Source of the DNA: Hyposmocoma kahamanoa
Taxonomy: Eukaryota; Arthropoda; Insecta; Lepidoptera; Cosmopterigidae
DNA length: 64,000 nucleotides
Direction: 5' to 3'
NCBI RefSeq assembly: GCF_003589595.1
Contig: NW_020653333.1
Location: 2,977,917-3,041,916 of the forward strand
The notes beneath the pieces are model-generated. The model was given only the letters and a program-made list of their open reading frames with translations, made no database searches and was not told the origin of the DNA. Below are positions 60,099 through 64,000 of this stretch, piece by piece (within the stretch, counting starts at the first letter, position 1; each line of letters starts with the position of its first letter). The position numbers were made by a program, and so were the translations under genes.

Positions 60099-61040
60099 TT
60101 ACATGTCGAAACTTACAGGTCATTCCATATTTTGGATGAGGTACATTTGAAACAACTGCCGGTACGTGTTCATTTGTTTGTTTTTCTCTGTTATATTTGC
60201 AATGAAGTATTACTATACCTTGGCTAATTACTATAGCGGTTAACTTATCACTTGATTTAACATTAAATTAAAACATCGCAACGCAACCTGCGTGTCTGCG
60301 AAAGTTTATATAACTCATAAGAGTTAATATAATAATAATATGTAATGTAATATGATACACAAATATCCAGTATTTTTTTTCAAATGGGACAATATGGGGA
60401 AATCGGAAACCATAGAGATATTAATAAATTTGACCAACTTTGCTGTACCAATTTTTTTCGTCCCATACAATGAAATGATCCCTTCATGACACTGAGTCGA
60501 TTAGCACTAAAATAAATTCATCAATTTTATTCATTTTCATGGACAACTCACGATGACCAAAAGATTGAATATTGGTATTATTGTTTTCAACGATTCCTAA
60601 GACAGTTTCCTTGTATCTTCCATGGTTTCAGATTTCCGCATTAAAAAAAACGCTGTATACAATATATTTTTCTTAATAAAACAAAGAAATCGCGAAGGTT
60701 GTACTAAAGCCGGTCGGCTTTAGCCAACTGGTGCGGAGTGGGTTGCATAAATCGTTGCTCTTTAACAGTCTTTTCATTATGTGCTGATTTTCAAATGCGA
60801 ATTTCGAAAGAGTTTGGTGGATTACAATAGGCAGTTTCTGTTATTAGACATAATAGTGGGTATAGGTTATCTCGCGCAACTCTGGAATCGGGGCCATCTT
60901 GGTACCTACTATTGAATATATTGAATACTAATTATAAGATGCTCTCTCATAACCGGATAACAAGAAAAAAATGAATGGTGAAACAGTGATTCAGTTAAAT
61001 TTATTACAAGGCAAGGGTCAGTGGATAGGAAATCCAGTCT
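60099..61040. other. non-coding, no feature assigned
   Basis: A perfect 9-bp hairpin, ctaaagccg-gt-cggctttag, at about 60704-60723. Otherwise nothing supported. Confidence 0.4.
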
Positions 61041-61560
61041 TGTCGAGAGTCTATGGTTAGCCGTTTGGATTTGACACTCAAGGCAGTCTCCGATTGGGGC
61101 GGCGGCGCCAATATTGTCAAATTTAATGCTACCAAAACGCAGGCGCGTCTATTCTCTACAAAACGGACTCCCCTTTGAGCCGACTCTGACTTTTCGTGAT
61201 ATATCCATGCCGATAGCCGACCGTCTCCAGCTACTTGGAATGGACTTGTCGTCTAATCTGAACTTCGGCAGATACATTGAATCCATGGCCAAAAATGCTG
61301 CGAGGAAGCTTGGCATCCTTTCCAAGGTGAGGCGTTATTTCACACCGGGACAGTTGCTTCAGCTGTATCAAGCACAAGTCCGGCCATGTATGGAGTACTG
61401 CTGCCATCTATGGGATGACTATGCTACATACCAACTGGCCACCTTGGATTCAATAGACAAGCGTGACAAGAGGCTTATAGGTGACTCGGAATTAATAGAG
61501 GCGAAGCTGCAGACCCCTGAACACCCCCGTAAGGCAACTAAAGTTGCCTTTGCTTATCGG
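61041..61560 (+). pseudogene. third LINE: C-terminal RT fragment
   Basis: First readable as RLDLTLKAVSDW and NIVKFNATKTQARLFSTKR (61056-61165). After a frameshift near 61168 it continues in the frame EPTLTFRDISMPIADRLQL, LGMDLSSNLNFGRYIESMA, KNAARKLGILSKVRRYFTPG and QAQVRPCMEYCCHLWDD. This is the tail of the reverse transcriptase and the connecting domain of a Jockey-group LINE. It is a different lineage from LINE-I, and a family C copy truncates it on the right. Confidence 0.82.
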
Positions 61561-61631
61561 TATTTTACAGGAATTGCGCACTTACATTTGTATAAGAAAA
61601 AAATGTGCGAAAAATTGCATAAAACGAATAT

Positions 61632-61935
61632 ACAGTTAGTAGCAGTAGAGCTCCTTGTGATAGACTTCGTCTAGGGAAGTACTGCCACCTTACTTATTTC
61701 TGCCGCCAAGCAGTAGTGTGAGCATAGCTACGTTTCGATTTTCAAGGGTCAGGGTGCTGGTGAAATTACAGGCGCATAGGACTTTTCAACTTATGTTTTA
61801 GGGTGACGGGCACAGTGGCAGTACCCCTCATGTTTGTGTGATTTAAAGCTGTGAGTGGCACTGCAACTGTTATGGATAGCCGTGTCGCTTACTACCAGGC
61901 GCACGACTTGTTTGTCCCGTCACTTGATATCACGA
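61632..61935 (+). repeat. family C, full-length copy
   Basis: From ttagtagcagtagagctc to gcgcacgacttgtttgtc and cgtcacttgatatc. All landmarks are present. Confidence 0.9.
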
Positions 61936-61974
61936 AGGAATGCATGATGTGTCTCTGTTTTTTGTATAAATTCC

Positions 61975-62155
61975 ATTGGAAATAAAACTATTTGTTCTGA
62001 TTTATATCACATATTTTTTCATAAAATCCAACGTTTTGGGAATTTTTCTTTACAGGTCCCATTGTCACGGTTCACTGGATGACAGAATGAAAAAAAATAT
62101 ACGCTATTTAGATTCAATAAATCTCCAATGTGTAACAATCGCGGAAATACACGAA
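61975..62155. mobile_element. family H element copy
   Basis: ttggaaataaaactattt, ccaacgttttgggaat, acaggtcccattgtcacg, atatacgctatttag and gtgtaacaatcgcgg. Both ends are present but the core palindrome is reduced. Confidence 0.7.
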
Positions 62156-62384
62156 TCATTTATATATACATATCGAGATATAAGTATCTATAAATTTCAT
62201 GTTAAGACATTTCACATTTTTTGCAGTAAGTCTGTGTTGTACCTTAAGTGCGATATTTAGAGCTGTTACACACGGCGACTTTTGAACGCGCGTTTGCATT
62301 GCTTCCAAAACTCGCCCTGTGTGCCACTCATAGATTTGTTATGCTCACCTGTGATAGATTAATACGTATTTATTTGAGTACCTT
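62156..62384. other. non-coding, no feature seen
   Basis: Nothing recognised. Confidence 0.35.
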
Positions 62385-62600
62385 CGTGGTCGAGTAGCTT
62401 ACACACTGGTTTTTGTAGTGTCGCCATCGCTGAGGTCACGGGTTCGATCGTCGGCCGGGTTCAGAACTAACTTTCCAAAATTGTCTCGGGCGTTTGTGGT
62501 ACTATCGTTGTTTCCGATTTCCGTAACACAAGTGCTTTAGTCACTTTAGGATCAGTGCGACGTATGTGATGTTGTCTAATATTTATTTATAATATTTATT
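62385..62600 (+). mobile_element. SINE family F, better copy
   Basis: tRNA-like head tgagtaccttcgtggtcg, agtagcttacacactgg, B box cgggttcgatcg; body attgtctcgggcgtttgt and ttgtttccgatttccgta; tail gtatgtgatgttgtct. Confidence 0.78.
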
Positions 62601-62849
62601 TAGTTGTCTTACTTGTTTCCATGTAGTAACCAAATAACGAAGGAAAATAAACGCTAAAACGCCTTGTTTATCTCACGTTCTGCTGTTGTTCTTACGTAAG
62701 ATTTCTTAGAATATCCGTTACTGGACCTGACAAACATTTGTTTAGCACAGAGTGGTATCTAGGAGCAGGTGTACTTTTATTTAACCACAACATTGATATG
62801 TAAGGATTCAGCCAAGGGATTCTCTTAGATTTGTTGTCGAAATCGTGTC
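62601..62849. other. non-coding, no feature seen
   Basis: Nothing recognised. Confidence 0.35.
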
Positions 62850-63155
62850 CACGTCTTGTAACTCCATCGACAATAGAGTTACAAGAATTGTGCACATAAT
62901 TATAAATTCGCATAATTTTGGCACCCCTCATGGAAGAATGGCATAAGTGGAGTTACGTCAAAAACGTTTATTGCTCCATTAGATACAGAAAAATATAACC
63001 CACATCCTCTTCAATTCTTGTAACTGTATCGACTAATATTGTAGACATACAAGAATTGGAGAGGATGTGGGTTACATTTTTCTGTATCTAATAAACATTT
63101 TTGACGTAACTCCGCTTAAGCCATTCTTCCATGAGGGGTGCGAAATTATTTACAC
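62850..63155. repeat. long near-perfect inverted repeat, ~105-bp arms
   Basis: The left arm 62914-63022 (gcacccctcatggaagaa, gttacgtcaaaaacg, ataacccacatcctct) faces the right arm 63048-63150 (gaggatgtgggttacatt, tttttgacgtaactcc, ttcttccatgaggggtgc). The arms differ by only a few substitutions plus one 8-base gap. A smaller perfect hairpin, cttgtaactc/gagttacaag, sits just left at about 62855-62886. Confidence 0.9.
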
Positions 63156-63179
63156 GTATGGTGTACGTGGGACGCAACG

Positions 63180-63330
63180 CCCTAGTATTGAGCGTAAACT
63201 GTACTATTGTTCATAAAGATACTGTCTCTTTACAAAGAGACCCCTAAATTTTCTTACTCATTTTTCACAACGAAATCTGCCTTACGAATAAATGATTTAT
63301 CAATTACACTATTTCAATGAGGTTAGGATA
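63180..63330 (+). repeat. LINE 3' UTR-like fragment
   Basis: acaaagagacccctaaat, ttcttactca and aaatctgccttacgaat resemble the UTR at 45895-45960. Confidence 0.5.
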
Positions 63331-63349
63331 TTTAAATTTTAACAAGGCT

Positions 63350-63515
63350 TTAGGCCTTAAGGCTTTAGGCTTAAGAGTCTATACAACCTCAAATGGCTTT
63401 GGTTCATTCCGCATAACAGTGAAAGTGTTTAATGAATCACTTTGGAAAAAAGTATATAATTATAGTGAAATTGAAGATATAATGATTACTATTATGGTGT
63501 GAAAACATAAATAGA
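63350..63515 (+). repeat. family G fragment
   Basis: gagtctatacaacctcaa, atggctttggttcattcc, gcataacagtgaaagtg, tttggaaaaaagtatata. A second scrap at 63955-64000 (ttttcacgatagaaaaaa; cctcgaaatttta) resumes after the LINE-I insertion. Confidence 0.7.
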
Positions 63516-63527
63516 TTATATTATAGA

Positions 63528-63955
63528 TTAGAGCTTAGTCCAAACTCATGGTACCACGATTCGTTAACCAAGGTAAACGACTGTTTTATGGGGAACTGTA
63601 TACGTTTTCACAATAAGATTCCGGAGCATATATTAAGTTTATCATTTCCTAAGTTTAAAAACTACATTAAAAATATTTTGATCGAAAAGTCATATTACAA
63701 AATTGAAGACTACTTGTTAGATAGAGATGTATGGAAAGACGACACGGCTCCAGAATCCACACAAATTTGATTCAAAGTGTATTCCATAGCATTTAAGTTT
63801 ATTTGAAAAGAGCAATCCCTAGAGTTTCTTGCTCGTTCTTCTCAGGGAAGTCAGCGTAGTGAACGAGCAGTAGCTTAATGTAATGTAAATGTGACGTTTT
63901 CAAGTGTAAATCTATTTTACCTATGGAATAAATGATCTTTGACTTTGAATCCTAA
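63528..63955 (+). pseudogene. LINE-I, 5'-truncated 3' end
   Basis: Codes for the last 60 residues of LINE-I ORF2: MGNCIRFHNKIPEHILSLSF, then KFKNYIKNILIEKSYYKIED and DDTAPESTQI. Only four residues differ from the 50.6 kb copy. Then comes the same 3' UTR (gagcaatccctagagttt; cttctcagggaagtcagc) to ggaataaatgatctttga. It splits a family G block, since G sequence lies on both sides. Confidence 0.85.
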
Positions 63956-64000
63956 AATTTTCACGATAGAAAAAAAACACAAAGTTACCTCGAAATTTTA

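Noticed and set aside
60704..60723. Hairpin resembling an intrinsic terminator
   Set aside because: Eukaryotic DNA; no U-tract or upstream gene. Noted only as a short palindrome.

Overview
This is a 64 kb piece of an insect nuclear genome, almost certainly a moth or butterfly (Lepidoptera). The evidence is AT-rich DNA with tiny exons and long introns, GT-AG splice sites, a mariner relic, several non-LTR retrotransposon (LINE) relics including an R1-like one, tRNA-derived SINEs, and many short inverted-repeat elements (MITEs). There is no bacterial, phage or CRISPR content and no virus-like gene was recognised.

Host genes. Only two are visible. (1) The 5' half of UDP-galactose 4-epimerase (GALE; Leloir pathway) lies on the minus strand at 6141-1074, as four coding exons that join in frame into 181 residues; the remaining exons lie beyond the left edge. 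(2) A first coding exon on the plus strand at 21423-21554 encodes an acidic 44-residue N-terminus ending in a dileucine-type sorting motif. I do not recognise this gene, and no later exon could be placed with confidence.

Layout. 1-6.2 kb: GALE exons, with introns full of MITEs and retroposon pieces. 6.6-7.8 kb: dead mariner transposase interrupted by a SINE. 8-21 kb: repeat-rich DNA with several GC-rich foldback MITEs, a minisatellite and microsatellites. 21-24 kb: the orphan first exon, then a LINE fragment. 24-33 kb: TIR elements and repeat copies. 33-39.3 kb: foldback elements and two related blocks that look like an old local duplication. 39-49 kb: nested MITEs, LINE relics and a tandem run of three SINE families. 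50.4-53.3 kb: a decayed LINE with ORF1, endonuclease and reverse transcriptase remains. 53-64 kb: more SINEs, MITEs, three further LINE fragments, and a long inverted repeat at 62.9-63.15 kb.

Repeat families named here by letter: A, B, E, F = tRNA-derived SINEs; C = about 290-bp retroposon-like repeat, the most frequent full-length family; D = 200-250-bp AT-rich element with inverted ends; G = about 700-bp dispersed block; H = palindromic element with a conserved core; P = foldback with GGGAGTC ends and TWA target duplications; T = 500-bp hAT-like MITE with 8-bp target duplications; LINE-I = the LINE at 50-53 kb.

The genes shown do not form a pathway or operon, and I found no undescribed cellular system. 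The best-supported novelty is in the repeat layer: MITE families with precise target-site duplications, dated by nested insertions.
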